Shown: positions 40,847 through 50,941, numbered from the stretch's first letter. The stretch is DNA of 64,000 nucleotides from Bacillus sp. 7884-1 (GCF_002272245.1 NZ_NPDD01000038.1:1-64000); one strand, 5' to 3'. The notes: generated from the letters alone by a model not told the origin. Numbers and translations: made by a program.

Positions 40847-43231
40847 TTATTTAAAGATTAACACTTTACCCACTGTACCATCAGCACTTTCGCCAACAAC
40901 ACGGAACTTTAATCCGTACTTTGGTACGTTACGTCCTGCGTCAACTAGACCAGGGTTAGTGTAATTGGCACTATCATCGAATAATGAGCTACGTTGAGTA
41001 AAGTTGTCTTTTACTGTTTTTCCTAAAAGGGCAGTATAATCAACAAACAATTTTTCAGATTTATTGAGACTGAATGCAGCATCATGCATCTGGAAACGTG
41101 AATTAGCTACAGATTTATCGTTAAAAATAACAGTTTGTTGGTCTGCATCTACAACTCCTAAGAAACCATCACCAGGGTGAATTCCTGTCCAATTGTTATC
41201 GTATGATTCATCTACATACCAGACAACCAATCCTGGGTCATAACTCATTAAGCTTGCACCACGACGGATATTCTTTAATCCTTCGTCCAGACCGTTGTGT
41301 GATCTCCACTCTAATAGGTAATAGTGGTTAGTCGTATTTTTACCATCATGCTTTTCAAAGCCTTCTAATGCAAATTTAGGGTCACCTTCAGCACCATCAG
41401 AGAATACTTCATTTCCATCAGCCGTTACTTTAACATTGTCAGCAAAGAAGCCATCCAAATTGGTTCCCCAGTCTGACATCGAACGGAATTGAAGTTGGAT
41501 TTTCTGTCCAGCATAGGCACTTAAATTGAGGGTTTCGTGAATCCAGCCATTACTTGAGCCTGTGTAGCCTGGCAGGTTAGCTTTAATTGCAGGGTAGCCA
41601 TTAGGGTCAAGAGTGGTGGTAGTTCTTTCGCTAGATAGGGAAGTCCATGTACCACCATTATCTATGGACACTTGAACCATCGCGTAATCCCAATCTTTCT
41701 CAATATTATACCAAGTATCAAAATCAAGGGTTGCAGTAGTTTTGCCTGTTAAATCAACGGTTGCCACCATCTTATGGTCAACTTCATCACCTTTACCACC
41801 ATGGTACTCGAATTCCCCATCCTTCGGAGTATTCAATACATTAAGCTTACCCGGTAAATCAATTCTAACAGCATCATTATTTGTTCCCTTTGTTACAGCT
41901 TCATCAAGTAGGACTGTAGTACCAGCCATAGTGATTTCATCTGCTTTAAGTGTTTCTCCACTTAACCAGTTACCGCCATGTAAGTTTTGGAGCATTTCTC
42001 TTGCGTATGGGCTCATTCCTGTAGGTTCTGTTCCAGGTACGTCACCTGCCCAGCTTCCAGCTGACATTAGAGACCAGTAGTCAACCGGTGAACCAGCACC
42101 ACTGCCTATTGTGTCATATTCATCTGGTAACCCTAGGTCATGTCCGAATTCGTGAGCAAATACACCTGCAGCGCCGTCTTCTGGTTCAATGGTATAATCT
42201 AATGCAGTTAAACGATTGCCACCAAAATTATTACTATCAGATACTTCACCAGGAACTAATACATATCCTCCTAGATTCCAGCGGTGTGACCATATTGCAT
42301 CACCAGCGAGGCTACCACCACCAGCTTCTTCACCAACTCCTGCATGGATAACCATTAAATGGTCAATGACTCCATCGGCTTCAGCGTGGATACCGTTTCC
42401 ATTTAAGTCATCGCGATCCCACTTATCATAATCTCCTAAATTTATGTTAGGATCTGCTGCTGCTTTTTTAAGTGCTTCAACAACTAGCGTACGTGGACGT
42501 GCGTCACTGCCATCAGGAGCAGGATCGTTTCCGCCATAATAAGCTGCAGGATGGTCAGCGGTATACCAACCAGCTACATCACCTTCAACACTATAACTAC
42601 CACCAGATTGTTGATCATAGTATTGCTTCATTGAAATGAGGTTTTCTCCGTTTGGACCCTCGTAACCATCTGCACCGAAAATCATATTTTGGAAATGCTC
42701 ATCTGAATAGTTTTCATAGAACATATCTGTTTCTTCTTTTGTGATGGAACTTCTTTCATAGTCAGGGAAGTCAATTTTAAGAACAAGTACTTTATCAGTA
42801 CGAACTCCTTCATCATAGCTAGTATCTTCCTTAACAGGGTCAACCGTATTCTTCTGAGCTTGTCCTAATTTATTTCCATTACCATTCTTAAGACCATTAG
42901 ATATTGCTTTATCACTTTTCTTAAGCTTTCCAAGCCCTGCTGGTAACTGATCTTTTGTTTTGGTAAACTTACTTTTTCCTTTTAGATAGTTTTTCAATGC
43001 CTTTTCTGCTTCAGCTGGGGTAGCATTTTTAGCTATAGTGCCATTCTTCTTTAACATTTCTATTAATCTCTCATCATTGGCAATCCCTAAATCAATTGGA
43101 CTACTTGATGTTATTATTTTATTAGATGATAAATCATTTGCCTTTACACTTGGTGAAAATGAAGCGACATTAAACAACCCTAGTCCTAAAGACAGAGTTA
43201 GTGCAGTGGATAGAACTTTTCTCTTCTTCAT
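40847..43231 (-). CDS. inhA: Immune inhibitor A-like secreted M6 metalloprotease
   Basis: A 794-aa exported zinc metalloprotease. The signal peptide is about 1-31, a Lys-rich propeptide runs to about 120, and the M6 peptidase domain covers about 120-430 with the zinc motif HEFGHDLGLPDEYD (H360, E361, H364). The C-terminal region contains beta-sandwich modules (STDNG-type repeats, VSIDNGGTWTSL) and a VEG-like domain. In the B. cereus group InhA cleaves host antimicrobial peptides and matrix proteins; in soil bacilli it is a general exoprotease. The Asp-rich loops (DGVIDH, DDLNGNGIHAEAD) suggest calcium sites. Single gene with a leader of about 500 bp. Confidence 0.9.
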   Translation of the reverse strand: MKKRKVLSTALTLSLGLGLFNVASFSPSVKANDLSSNKIITSSSPIDLGIANDERLIEMLKKNGTIAKNATPAEAEKALKNYLKGKSKFTKTKDQLPAGLGKLKKSDKAISNGLKNGNGNKLGQAQKNTVDPVKEDTSYDEGVRTDKVLVLKIDFPDYERSSITKEETDMFYENYSDEHFQNMIFGADGYEGPNGENLISMKQYYDQQSGGSYSVEGDVAGWYTADHPAAYYGGNDPAPDGSDARPRTLVVEALKKAAADPNINLGDYDKWDRDDLNGNGIHAEADGVIDHLMVIHAGVGEEAGGGSLAGDAIWSHRWNLGGYVLVPGEVSDSNNFGGNRLTALDYTIEPEDGAAGVFAHEFGHDLGLPDEYDTIGSGAGSPVDYWSLMSAGSWAGDVPGTEPTGMSPYAREMLQNLHGGNWLSGETLKADEITMAGTTVLLDEAVTKGTNNDAVRIDLPGKLNVLNTPKDGEFEYHGGKGDEVDHKMVATVDLTGKTTATLDFDTWYNIEKDWDYAMVQVSIDNGGTWTSLSSERTTTTLDPNGYPAIKANLPGYTGSSNGWIHETLNLSAYAGQKIQLQFRSMSDWGTNLDGFFADNVKVTADGNEVFSDGAEGDPKFALEGFEKHDGKNTTNHYYLLEWRSHNGLDEGLKNIRRGASLMSYDPGLVVWYVDESYDNNWTGIHPGDGFLGVVDADQQTVIFNDKSVANSRFQMHDAAFSLNKSEKLFVDYTALLGKTVKDNFTQRSSLFDDSANYTNPGLVDAGRNVPKYGLKFRVVGESADGTVGKVLIFK

Positions 43232-43736
43232 ATAGATCCTCCCTTTTTTTGTTTTTACCCCTTTTTGACCGGTTACTACTATGTATGTATCCCTCCTTAT
43301 TAAAAAAGAATCTACTAATCTTAAAATGGTTCGAGTCCCTAAGTATATAGTAGTGTAATATGATGATATATCCTTATTTAAATATTGTAAATATTTAAAT
43401 AACTAATTACAAAAATAGAAATAATACTATTAAATATGACAACAGTATTCGAGGATTACCGGGCTGTTTTTACAAAAAGTACTTTAAAAATATAAAATGA
43501 AAGGGTTTTCATTAAATAAAAAAAAGAAGGAATAAGAACCAGTAAGAACGTTTGAAGAGTTTAGAGAAATCTTCGCATGACATGTCTTTAGTTTGCGGGA
43601 AAGTTTTAGCATTATTTGTTTACTTTTGCTGGAATTTAAAGAGTTGTTACATAGGCAAATGGTGGTATCATTATAATGTTCTAAAAGTTTGTTTATAATA
43701 TAATAGAAGATACATATTGAGGGGCAGGTTAAAATA
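43232..43736. other. Divergent intergenic region between inhA and the DUF3052-like gene
   Basis: About 500 bp with no convincing gene. It contains an inverted repeat with 13-bp arms (TTATTTAAATATT at 43374-43386 and AATATTTAAATAA at 43390-43402, 3-nt centre), about 145 bp upstream of inhA. A TATAAT-like hexamer near 43697 precedes the + strand gene. Its length suits two divergent promoters with regulation. Confidence 0.5.
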
Positions 43737-44198
43737 ATGTCAGAAGCAACTCCTGTGTTAAAAAAGTTGAATTTTAAGGATCAAGGGCAGCCGGTATTAG
43801 TTATCAATGCACCAAAGTCTTATGATGAGATAAAAGCTGCATTTGAAGGGGAGGTTCATCAGAAGGCAGAACTGGAGATGTATGATTTTGTTCAGGTGTT
43901 TGGTACGAGTAATGAAGAACTTCAACTTAATGCTAAAAATGCGGTTACTTATGTGAAGGATGATGGCTTATTTTGGCTCTGCTACCCTAAGAAGTCATCG
44001 AAGACCTATAAAAGCTCCAATTGCAGCCGAGAAACGGTTATGGGTATGCTCTCTGAAGAGGGCTATGAACCAGTTAGGCAAATTGCGATTGACGATGATT
44101 GGTCTGCATTAAGATTCCGTAAACCTGAAAAAATCAAGAAAATGGTTCGAGACTTTGCTGTAACAAATGAAGGAATCAAACGGACGAAGAAGGAATAG
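43737..44198 (+). CDS. DUF3052-like hypothetical protein
   Basis: A 153-aa soluble protein. The pattern VLVINAPKSYDEI, then YVKDDGLFWLCYPKKSSKTYKS, then DDDWSALRFRKPEK is like DUF3052/YdeI-like small proteins, where a strand-loop-helix core and the final W-S-x-L-R-F segment are conserved. No catalytic residues are assigned. ATG 43737 follows TTGAGGGGCAGG. It has its own terminator, so it is not part of the partition operon downstream. Confidence 0.7.
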   Translation: MSEATPVLKKLNFKDQGQPVLVINAPKSYDEIKAAFEGEVHQKAELEMYDFVQVFGTSNEELQLNAKNAVTYVKDDGLFWLCYPKKSSKTYKSSNCSRETVMGMLSEEGYEPVRQIAIDDDWSALRFRKPEKIKKMVRDFAVTNEGIKRTKKE

Positions 44199-44228
44199 GT
44201 CCCTTACCCAAGGGGTCTTTTTTTGTAT
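44198..44228 (+). terminator. Terminator after the DUF3052-like gene
   Basis: GGTCCCTT pairs with AAGGGGTC (two wobble pairs) around ACCC, followed by seven Ts. It isolates the iteron array and partition operon. Confidence 0.7.
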
Positions 44229-44404
44229 ACAGAATACGTATACATGTTTACGAAAAATGTATACTTGTTTACAATATCGTATACATCGTGTTTACAAAAA
44301 TGTTTACATGTGCACAAACTTGTGTACATGTTGATATATAGCGATGTGTACAGGTTTGTAATCGTTGTAAACATAAATGTATACAACGATTACGTATTGT
44401 TTAC
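44225..44404. repeat. Iteron array, candidate centromere (parC) of a type II partition system
   Basis: Repeated GTATAC/GTTTAC/GTGTAC hexamers begin at 44225, 44238, 44259, 44279, 44302, 44322, 44346, 44367 (GTAAAC), 44379 and 44399 (GTTTAC), with extra GTTTAC at 44246, 44267 and 44290. Main spacings of 20-24 bp are about two DNA turns, with a unit like GTATACatGTTTACaaaaat. The array sits directly upstream of parM- and parR-like genes, the standard position of parC, where ParR dimers bind each repeat and may also repress the operon promoter. Confidence 0.75.
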
Positions 44405-44534
44405 AATTTTACACTTTCATTTCTTTTTGTCTGGGATATTGAAGAATCTAGCAAACTTCTATACTCTTATACTATAGAAGTTAGATACATATCTTCATTA
44501 ACATCTAAATTAATAGAATGAAAGGATGACAATT

Positions 44535-45713
44535 TTGAATAATACTAGAATTGCAGCTATTGATGTAGGGAATGATTCAATTAAGGCTATTTTTGGAGAA
44601 TTAGAATATGAACTTAATATCCCAAATATTATCGCAAGGGACACGGAAGACCGCCCTGTTATTGGAATAGAAGAATTAGATGATAAGAATCCACTTGATG
44701 GTATCCATGTAAAAGTCCACTCTCCTGCATTAAAGGAGAATAACGCCATATATCGTGTCGGAAATCTAGCAACTAAAAGCAACAATGGGACTGAGTTAGA
44801 TCCTGGCAGCAGTAAGTCTGAAGAAGATCAAACGTTAATTTTACTCTTTACTACTTTGGCTTTGGACGCTGTGAAGGAAGGAAATAAGAATAATTTCCGT
44901 CAAACGAAAAATGTCATTGATGCGAACTACACACTTGGAACTGGCCTCCCTCTTCGTGAAGTTAAGGAGGGTAAGGATGCAGGCTACCGTTCAAAGCTAA
45001 TCGGTTCTGTTCACCAAGTAGAGTTTCTTGTTACACCTAAATACCAAGGTTTAAAGGTAAATATTAAGTTTGATGAAATCAAGGTATACCCTGAAGGTTT
45101 TGCTGCTTATATTAACCTGGTAATGGATAATAACTCAAAAATCATTAATAAAGACTTAATCGATAAACGTATCTTGATCCAAGATATTGGCGGATTATCA
45201 ACAGATATCGCCGTTATTAAAAACCGAAATGTCGATGATGATAAAGCACAAGGCTTTAATCTTGGGGTTTCAGAATCATTGGAAGCAATCCGTGAGGAAA
45301 TTAGAACTAAGCATGGTGTAGAACTAGACAGCCGCCGTGATGTGGTTGAAATCATCACCAAGAAAAACGACCGAAATCATATCATGGTTAAAGGAAGCAG
45401 AACGAGTGTTCATGATATAACGGACCGCATTCTACTAGATTTAGCAAAGAAACAATACCGCTTATTACGTAATGTTTGGTCAAAGAACTCCCAAACGGAA
45501 ATTTGCTACTTTGTCGGAGGTGGTGCTACCGTTTTAAAGGATTATCTTAAAACATTAAATAACAATCTCGATGGTTTTAATATTGACTTCTTTGAAGATG
45601 AAAAAGAGAGCATTTGGATGATGGCAAATGCCTATTATAAGCTGATTCAAGATTTTGTTAAAAAGACAGAGAAACAAAAGGTCGAACAACCTAAAAAACC
45701 TGTTACCAATTAA
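44535..45713 (+). CDS. parM: ParM/StbA-like actin ATPase (type II plasmid-type segregation)
   Basis: A bacterial actin homologue of 392 aa that should polymerise with ATP to push sister DNA copies apart. Actin-fold motifs are phosphate-1 AAIDVGNDSIKA, phosphate-2 IQDIGGLSTDIAV and adenosine loop FVGGGATVLKD. It ends in a Lys/Pro-rich tail (about 375-392). AAAGG at 44521-44525 overlaps the ATG at 44526, so TTG 44535 (9 nt away, MNNTRIAAIDVG) is the better start. Followed 12 bp later by a ParR-like gene. It is distinct from the cell-shape MreB/Mbl and plasmid AlfA branches by length; ParM-like proteins of Bacillus plasmids are the closest type I recall. Confidence 0.88.
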   Translation: MNNTRIAAIDVGNDSIKAIFGELEYELNIPNIIARDTEDRPVIGIEELDDKNPLDGIHVKVHSPALKENNAIYRVGNLATKSNNGTELDPGSSKSEEDQTLILLFTTLALDAVKEGNKNNFRQTKNVIDANYTLGTGLPLREVKEGKDAGYRSKLIGSVHQVEFLVTPKYQGLKVNIKFDEIKVYPEGFAAYINLVMDNNSKIINKDLIDKRILIQDIGGLSTDIAVIKNRNVDDDKAQGFNLGVSESLEAIREEIRTKHGVELDSRRDVVEIITKKNDRNHIMVKGSRTSVHDITDRILLDLAKKQYRLLRNVWSKNSQTEICYFVGGGATVLKDYLKTLNNNLDGFNIDFFEDEKESIWMMANAYYKLIQDFVKKTEKQKVEQPKKPVTN

Positions 45714-45725
45714 TAGGGTGATGAT

Positions 45726-46310
45726 ATGAAAAAGGCTGGATCGAATGAAATTCATAGGGGACAGGCAATCTCCTTCCGCGTCCCCTCTGATACACCTGAC
45801 CATTTGGTTAAGAAGCTGCAAAAGTTAAAGGAAACTGAAAGAAGAAATTTCTCCAGCAAGATTGCAGAGTTCGTGATGGAGGGTGTCAGTAACGTTAATG
45901 CAAGAGAACGCGAGATGATTAATGTCCCGCTGCCGAAAAAGCTAACGAAAGCACAACGTGACTGGTTGAAGCATGAGCATTCTGAGGCATTATTAGGGAG
46001 TATTATCTATCAGTTAATATCAGACCCAGTCCGGTCTACTTCCCTGCTAGCGAGTTTAAATAGCAGTTCACTTGATATCGATGAGGCTTTATATCTCCAA
46101 GAGGAAAGTATTCCTGAAATCCATTCTTATCGAGAGAATGACAGCGCCGTAGAGGAAATCGCTGCTTCGATTGATTTAAGCGATATGGATGATGACTTAA
46201 GCGGATTTGATTGGGATAATGCGAAACCTGTGATTGAAGAAGAAAAGGTTGAAGAAGAGCCTGATTTAGATGATCTGCTTGGCGGATTTCTAGCGAGTAT
46301 GAATAAATAG
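45726..46310 (+). CDS. ParR-like DNA-binding adaptor
   Basis: A 194-aa protein I assign to ParR from context and shape. The N-terminal region (about 10-52) looks like a ribbon-helix-helix (GQAISFRVPSDTPDHLVKKL then RRNFSSKIAEFVMEGV). A helical middle follows, then a very acidic linker (about 140-180) and a conserved-looking hydrophobic C-terminus DLDDLLGGFLASMNK, which could be the helix that docks on ParM filament ends. Start ATG 12 bp after parM behind GGTGATG. It would bind the iterons upstream of parM. Confidence 0.72.
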   Translation: MKKAGSNEIHRGQAISFRVPSDTPDHLVKKLQKLKETERRNFSSKIAEFVMEGVSNVNAREREMINVPLPKKLTKAQRDWLKHEHSEALLGSIIYQLISDPVRSTSLLASLNSSSLDIDEALYLQEESIPEIHSYRENDSAVEEIAASIDLSDMDDDLSGFDWDNAKPVIEEEKVEEEPDLDDLLGGFLASMNK

Positions 46311-46311
46311 C

Positions 46312-46341
46312 AAAAATGGACCCAATAAAAGGGTCCATTTT
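46312..46341. terminator. Terminator of the partition operon (bidirectional)
   Basis: AAAATGGACCC pairs with GGGTCCATTTT across a 7-nt loop, between the ParR-like gene and the convergent UreH-like gene. Confidence 0.85.
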
Positions 46342-46346
46342 CTATC

Positions 46347-47063
46347 CTACTGAATCCAAAGTTTAAATAACCCTTCTGTTACGCCTAAGTTATACATGTA
46401 GTAAATACCAAATACAGTACTAATCACTCCTGTAACCCGGGTAAGGGTTTTATTCAAGCTTAACTTTTTTGCACTAAAAACAAACGGAATCCCAATTAAT
46501 GTAGTAAAGAAGAGCATTCCTATGACGGTACCGACTCCAAATATAAGGATATAGATTGCTCCCTCCCAGGCACTATTTACTGTGCTCATGGTAAGAACTA
46601 CCATTGCTCCGCTTCCGGCAAGACCGTGAACGAGTCCAATAAACATGGAGTTAAGATAAGAAACCTTTTTATGCTGAGCATGACTCTCGTGAACGCCGTT
46701 ATAATCATGAGAATGGACATGTTTATGTAATTCGCCATCATGTTCATGCTTATGTAAATGAATGTTTTTAAAGGATAGAATCGTAGTAATCCCAAGATAA
46801 ACTAGCATAATTCCTACTAAAAACTCTAATGACATAGCCCATTTTTCTGGGATTTCACCTTTCATGAGTATGAGAATAATTCCAATAATAAATAATGTTG
46901 CAGTGTGGCCTATTCCCCAATATACGCCGGCTAATGAAGATCGCAATAACTTTTTACTTTGGCTGGCAATGGTTGATACTGCAATAACATGATCCGGTTC
47001 AATGGCGTGTTTGATACCAAGCACAAAGCCTAAACCGAGTACGGAAAGTAAACCAATTTCCAT
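46347..47063 (-). CDS. UreH/NicO-type nickel/cobalt permease-like membrane protein
   Basis: A 238-aa membrane protein with six predicted helices. The first helix carries GIKHAIEPDHVIAVSTIA (the HX4DH-like signature of NicO/HupE/UreH transporters), and TM4 carries GLVHGLAGSGAM. A cytosolic loop between them is rich in histidine (HLHKHEHDGELHKHVHSHD), typical of Ni/Co binding. Urease genes are not in this window, so the metal and client enzyme are not determined. It is divergent from the SDF symporter gene. Confidence 0.82.
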   Translation of the reverse strand: MEIGLLSVLGLGFVLGIKHAIEPDHVIAVSTIASQSKKLLRSSLAGVYWGIGHTATLFIIGIILILMKGEIPEKWAMSLEFLVGIMLVYLGITTILSFKNIHLHKHEHDGELHKHVHSHDYNGVHESHAQHKKVSYLNSMFIGLVHGLAGSGAMVVLTMSTVNSAWEGAIYILIFGVGTVIGMLFFTTLIGIPFVFSAKKLSLNKTLTRVTGVISTVFGIYYMYNLGVTEGLFKLWIQ

Positions 47064-47157
47064 CCATTCTCCCCCTATACTTTTGAAAGTAAGAATAAGC
47101 TTATTATAGCATAGAGGGATTTTATAATATTTTTATCGACCTGAACATTAAAATACC

Positions 47158-47201
47158 CTTCCTATTAAGTTGTATTAAAATTATAATCATATAATAGGAA
47201 G
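47158..47201. repeat. Spaced inverted repeat in a divergent promoter region
   Basis: CTTCCTATTA (47158-47167) and TAATAGGAAG (47192-47201) are perfect 10-bp arms separated by 24 bp of AT-rich sequence. It lies between the divergent UreH-like and SDF symporter genes and could be a looped operator. Confidence 0.45.
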
Positions 47202-47253
47202 TGAAAATGTGAACAAACACTTTCTTTGAATAGCATGCTAAAGGAGAAAACAT

Positions 47254-48474
47254 ATGGAAAAATTAAAGAATTATCGTTTTCCTATTATACTATTGCTATC
47301 TATTTTGCTTGGCGCAATTATAGGTTTAGTTATGAAGGAAGACGCTGTCATCTTACAGCCGATAGGCGATGTCTTTTTAAATCTTTTATTCACGATTATC
47401 GTTCCACTGATCTTCTTCACCATTTCCTCTTCGATCGCAACCATGAATGGTGCAAAAAGATTAGGGAAAATCATTGGCTGGATGTTTGGAACCTTCTTGT
47501 TTACAGGACTTATTTCAGCTATTTATATGTATTTTGTCGTAAAGTTCGTGAATCCTGGTGAGGGTGTTAATTTAAAACTAGTTAAACCAGAAGCGGCGGA
47601 GGAATTAAATCCTGTCGCACAAATCGTTAAAACCTTTACCGTGCCTGACTTTGTTGAATTGTTCTCAAGAAGCAATATGTTAGCGCTCATCGTGATTTCT
47701 ATTTTGGTTGGATTTGCTGCGCAATCAGTTGGCGAACGCGGTAAGCACTTTACCAGCTTTTTAAGCTCAGGTTCTGAAGTGATGATGAAGGTCGTATCCT
47801 TGATCATGTACTTAGCACCAGTTGGTCTTGGAGCTTATTTTGCCACGCTAGTGGGGCAGTATGGTCCGATTTTATTAGGCTCCTATATTAAAGCGGGTGT
47901 AACGTATTATGTTGCTTCGATTGTCTATTTCTTTATTGCCTTTACGATTTATGCCTTTATGGCAGGCAAAGGTAAAGGAATTCGAGTGTTTTGGAGTAAT
48001 ATGCTGGAACCTTCGATTACGGCGCTTGCAACCTGTTCAAGTGCTGCGTCTATTCCCGTTAACTTAGAAGCTTCAAGAAGAATGGGAATCAAGCAAGATA
48101 TTCGTGATACAACGATTCCATTAGGAGCAGCCTTGCACAAGGATGGATCTGTTCTTGGCGGCGTATTAAAAATTGTCTTCCTGTTCGGAATCTTTGATAT
48201 GAATAACACTGGGATTGGAACGTTTTTCTTAATTATCAGTGTATCTCTTTTAGTTGGAGCCGTTATGGGAGCAATTCCGAGCGGAGGTATGATTGGGGAA
48301 ATGCTAATCCTAAGCTTATTTGGATTCCCGCCTGAGGCATTACCAATTATTGCGGCGATTTCTACGTTAATTGACCCGCCTGCTACGATGCTGAATGCAA
48401 GCGGCGATAATGTCGCAGGAATGATGGTTTCGAGAATGGTGGAAGGCAAGAATTGGCTTAAAAAAATTGCATAA
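47254..48474 (+). CDS. Dicarboxylate/amino acid:cation symporter (SDF family)
   Basis: A 406-aa member of the GltP/DctA/TcyP symporter family. Transport signatures are the serine-rich loop CSSAASIPVNLEAS, the TM7 region LHKDGSVLGGVLKIVFLF, IPSGGMIGEML and the substrate-binding TM8 NASGDNVAGMMVSRMVEGKNW. It takes up an acidic amino acid or dicarboxylate with Na+ or H+; the lack of an Arg in the TM8 tail does not settle which. Adjacent to gdhA, so glutamate or a C4-dicarboxylate is plausible by context only. Confidence 0.88.
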   Translation: MEKLKNYRFPIILLLSILLGAIIGLVMKEDAVILQPIGDVFLNLLFTIIVPLIFFTISSSIATMNGAKRLGKIIGWMFGTFLFTGLISAIYMYFVVKFVNPGEGVNLKLVKPEAAEELNPVAQIVKTFTVPDFVELFSRSNMLALIVISILVGFAAQSVGERGKHFTSFLSSGSEVMMKVVSLIMYLAPVGLGAYFATLVGQYGPILLGSYIKAGVTYYVASIVYFFIAFTIYAFMAGKGKGIRVFWSNMLEPSITALATCSSAASIPVNLEASRRMGIKQDIRDTTIPLGAALHKDGSVLGGVLKIVFLFGIFDMNNTGIGTFFLIISVSLLVGAVMGAIPSGGMIGEMLILSLFGFPPEALPIIAAISTLIDPPATMLNASGDNVAGMMVSRMVEGKNWLKKIA

Positions 48475-48510
48475 AATAAGGGTGCTCCATCTCGGAGCAC
48501 CCTTATTTTT

Positions 48511-48512
<2 letters not shown>
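48473..48512. terminator. Bidirectional terminator between symporter and gdhA
   Basis: AAAATAAGGGTGCTCC pairs perfectly with GGAGCACCCTTATTTT around ATCTC; T runs lie on both sides. Confidence 0.9.
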
Positions 48513-49917
<1,405 letters not shown>

Positions 49918-50003
49918 TTAAATTTTTAAATTATTAGAATATTAATAAGGAATATTTTATAATGAAATAACAATCTTAACAATGCTAATAATAGATAACA
50001 TTC

Positions 50004-50018
50004 ATCTCAAAATGAGAT
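50004..50018. promoter_or_regulatory. GltC-type box (ATCTC-N5-GAGAT)
   Basis: ATCTCAAAATGAGAT is a perfect GltC dyad, inside a longer perfect inverted repeat with 11-bp arms (CATTCATCTCA/TGAGATGAATG, 49999-50023). It lies between gdhA and the GltC-like gene, ending 17 bp before the latter's start, as expected for negative autoregulation and activation of the divergent gene. No second perfect box was seen. Confidence 0.75.
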
Positions 50019-50035
50019 GAATGGAGGTGAACTCT

Positions 50036-50941
50036 TTGGAATTAAGACAAATTCAATACTTTATGGAAGTGGCCAAGCGAGAACATGTTACGGAGGCAGC
50101 GTTGGCTCTGCATGTGGCGCAATCAGCTGTCAGCAGGCAAATTTTCAATTTGGAAACAGAGCTCGGCGTGAACTTATTTATCCGTGAGGGACGAAATGTC
50201 AAACTCACAATGATCGGACAGATGTTTCTAGAGCACATGGAACAAGCGATGAAGGTGATTGAGGAGGCACAACGGGAAATTAAAGAATACCTAGATCCCA
50301 TGAAAGGTACGATTCGAATTGGTTTTCCCAGCAGTTTGGCGTCCCATACCCTTCCCACAACCATTTCAGCCTTTCGTGAACACTATCCTCAGGTGAAATT
50401 TCAACTAAAACAAGGTTCATATATTGAGTTGATTGAGGGTGTTATTAATGGTGCTTTTGATATGGCTTTAATAGGTCCTGTTCCAAAACAGGAGAAGAAA
50501 GTGTTAGGGACAACATTATTTACAGATAATATTGTGGCGCTCTTGCCCTCTACTCATCCTCTAGCAAATCAGAAAGCGATAAAATTAAGTCAACTGCGTG
50601 AGGATTCCTTTGTCTTGTTTCCAAAGGAATATGTATTACGAGAAATCATTGTTCGTGCTTGTGAGCAGATTGGCTTTCAGCCAAAGGTGTCCTTCGAAGG
50701 GGTAGATACTGACTCGATAAAAGGATTGGTGTCAGCAGGTCTCGGTATCACCTTAATTCCTGAAATCACGCTGGTGGATGGATTTCCCAGGTCAACCGTT
50801 AAGATACCGATTGTTGAGCCTGAGGTTACCCGTACGGTCGGAGTTATTATCCCGAGGGAACGTAAGCTGCTCCCTACGGTCAGGCTCTTTTATGAATTCT
50901 TAAAGGATTTCTTTTCTAGATTAGACCGATATCAAATGTAA
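50036..50941 (+). CDS. GltC-like LysR-family transcriptional regulator
   Basis: A 301-aa LysR regulator. The N-terminal helix-turn-helix (about 1-60) reads MELRQIQYFMEVAKREHVTEAALALHVAQSAVSRQI, strikingly like B. subtilis GltC. The effector domain spans about 90-295. GltC activates glutamate synthase in response to 2-oxoglutarate and is inhibited by glutamate. Here the divergent gene is gdhA, not gltAB, so the regulator probably governs glutamate synthesis through GdhA. TTG 50036 lies 6 nt after GGAGGTGA; ATG 50021 is upstream of that site. Confidence 0.88.
   Translation: MELRQIQYFMEVAKREHVTEAALALHVAQSAVSRQIFNLETELGVNLFIREGRNVKLTMIGQMFLEHMEQAMKVIEEAQREIKEYLDPMKGTIRIGFPSSLASHTLPTTISAFREHYPQVKFQLKQGSYIELIEGVINGAFDMALIGPVPKQEKKVLGTTLFTDNIVALLPSTHPLANQKAIKLSQLREDSFVLFPKEYVLREIIVRACEQIGFQPKVSFEGVDTDSIKGLVSAGLGITLIPEITLVDGFPRSTVKIPIVEPEVTRTVGVIIPRERKLLPTVRLFYEFLKDFFSRLDRYQM

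Noticed and set aside
41742-42431. + strand frames opposite inhA
   Set aside because: Overlapping antisense shadows of a well-supported protease gene.
44225-44404. CRISPR-like array
   Set aside because: Repeats are 6-14 bp, period 20-24 bp, no constant-length unique spacers and no cas genes; position before parM/parR-like genes fits a centromere.
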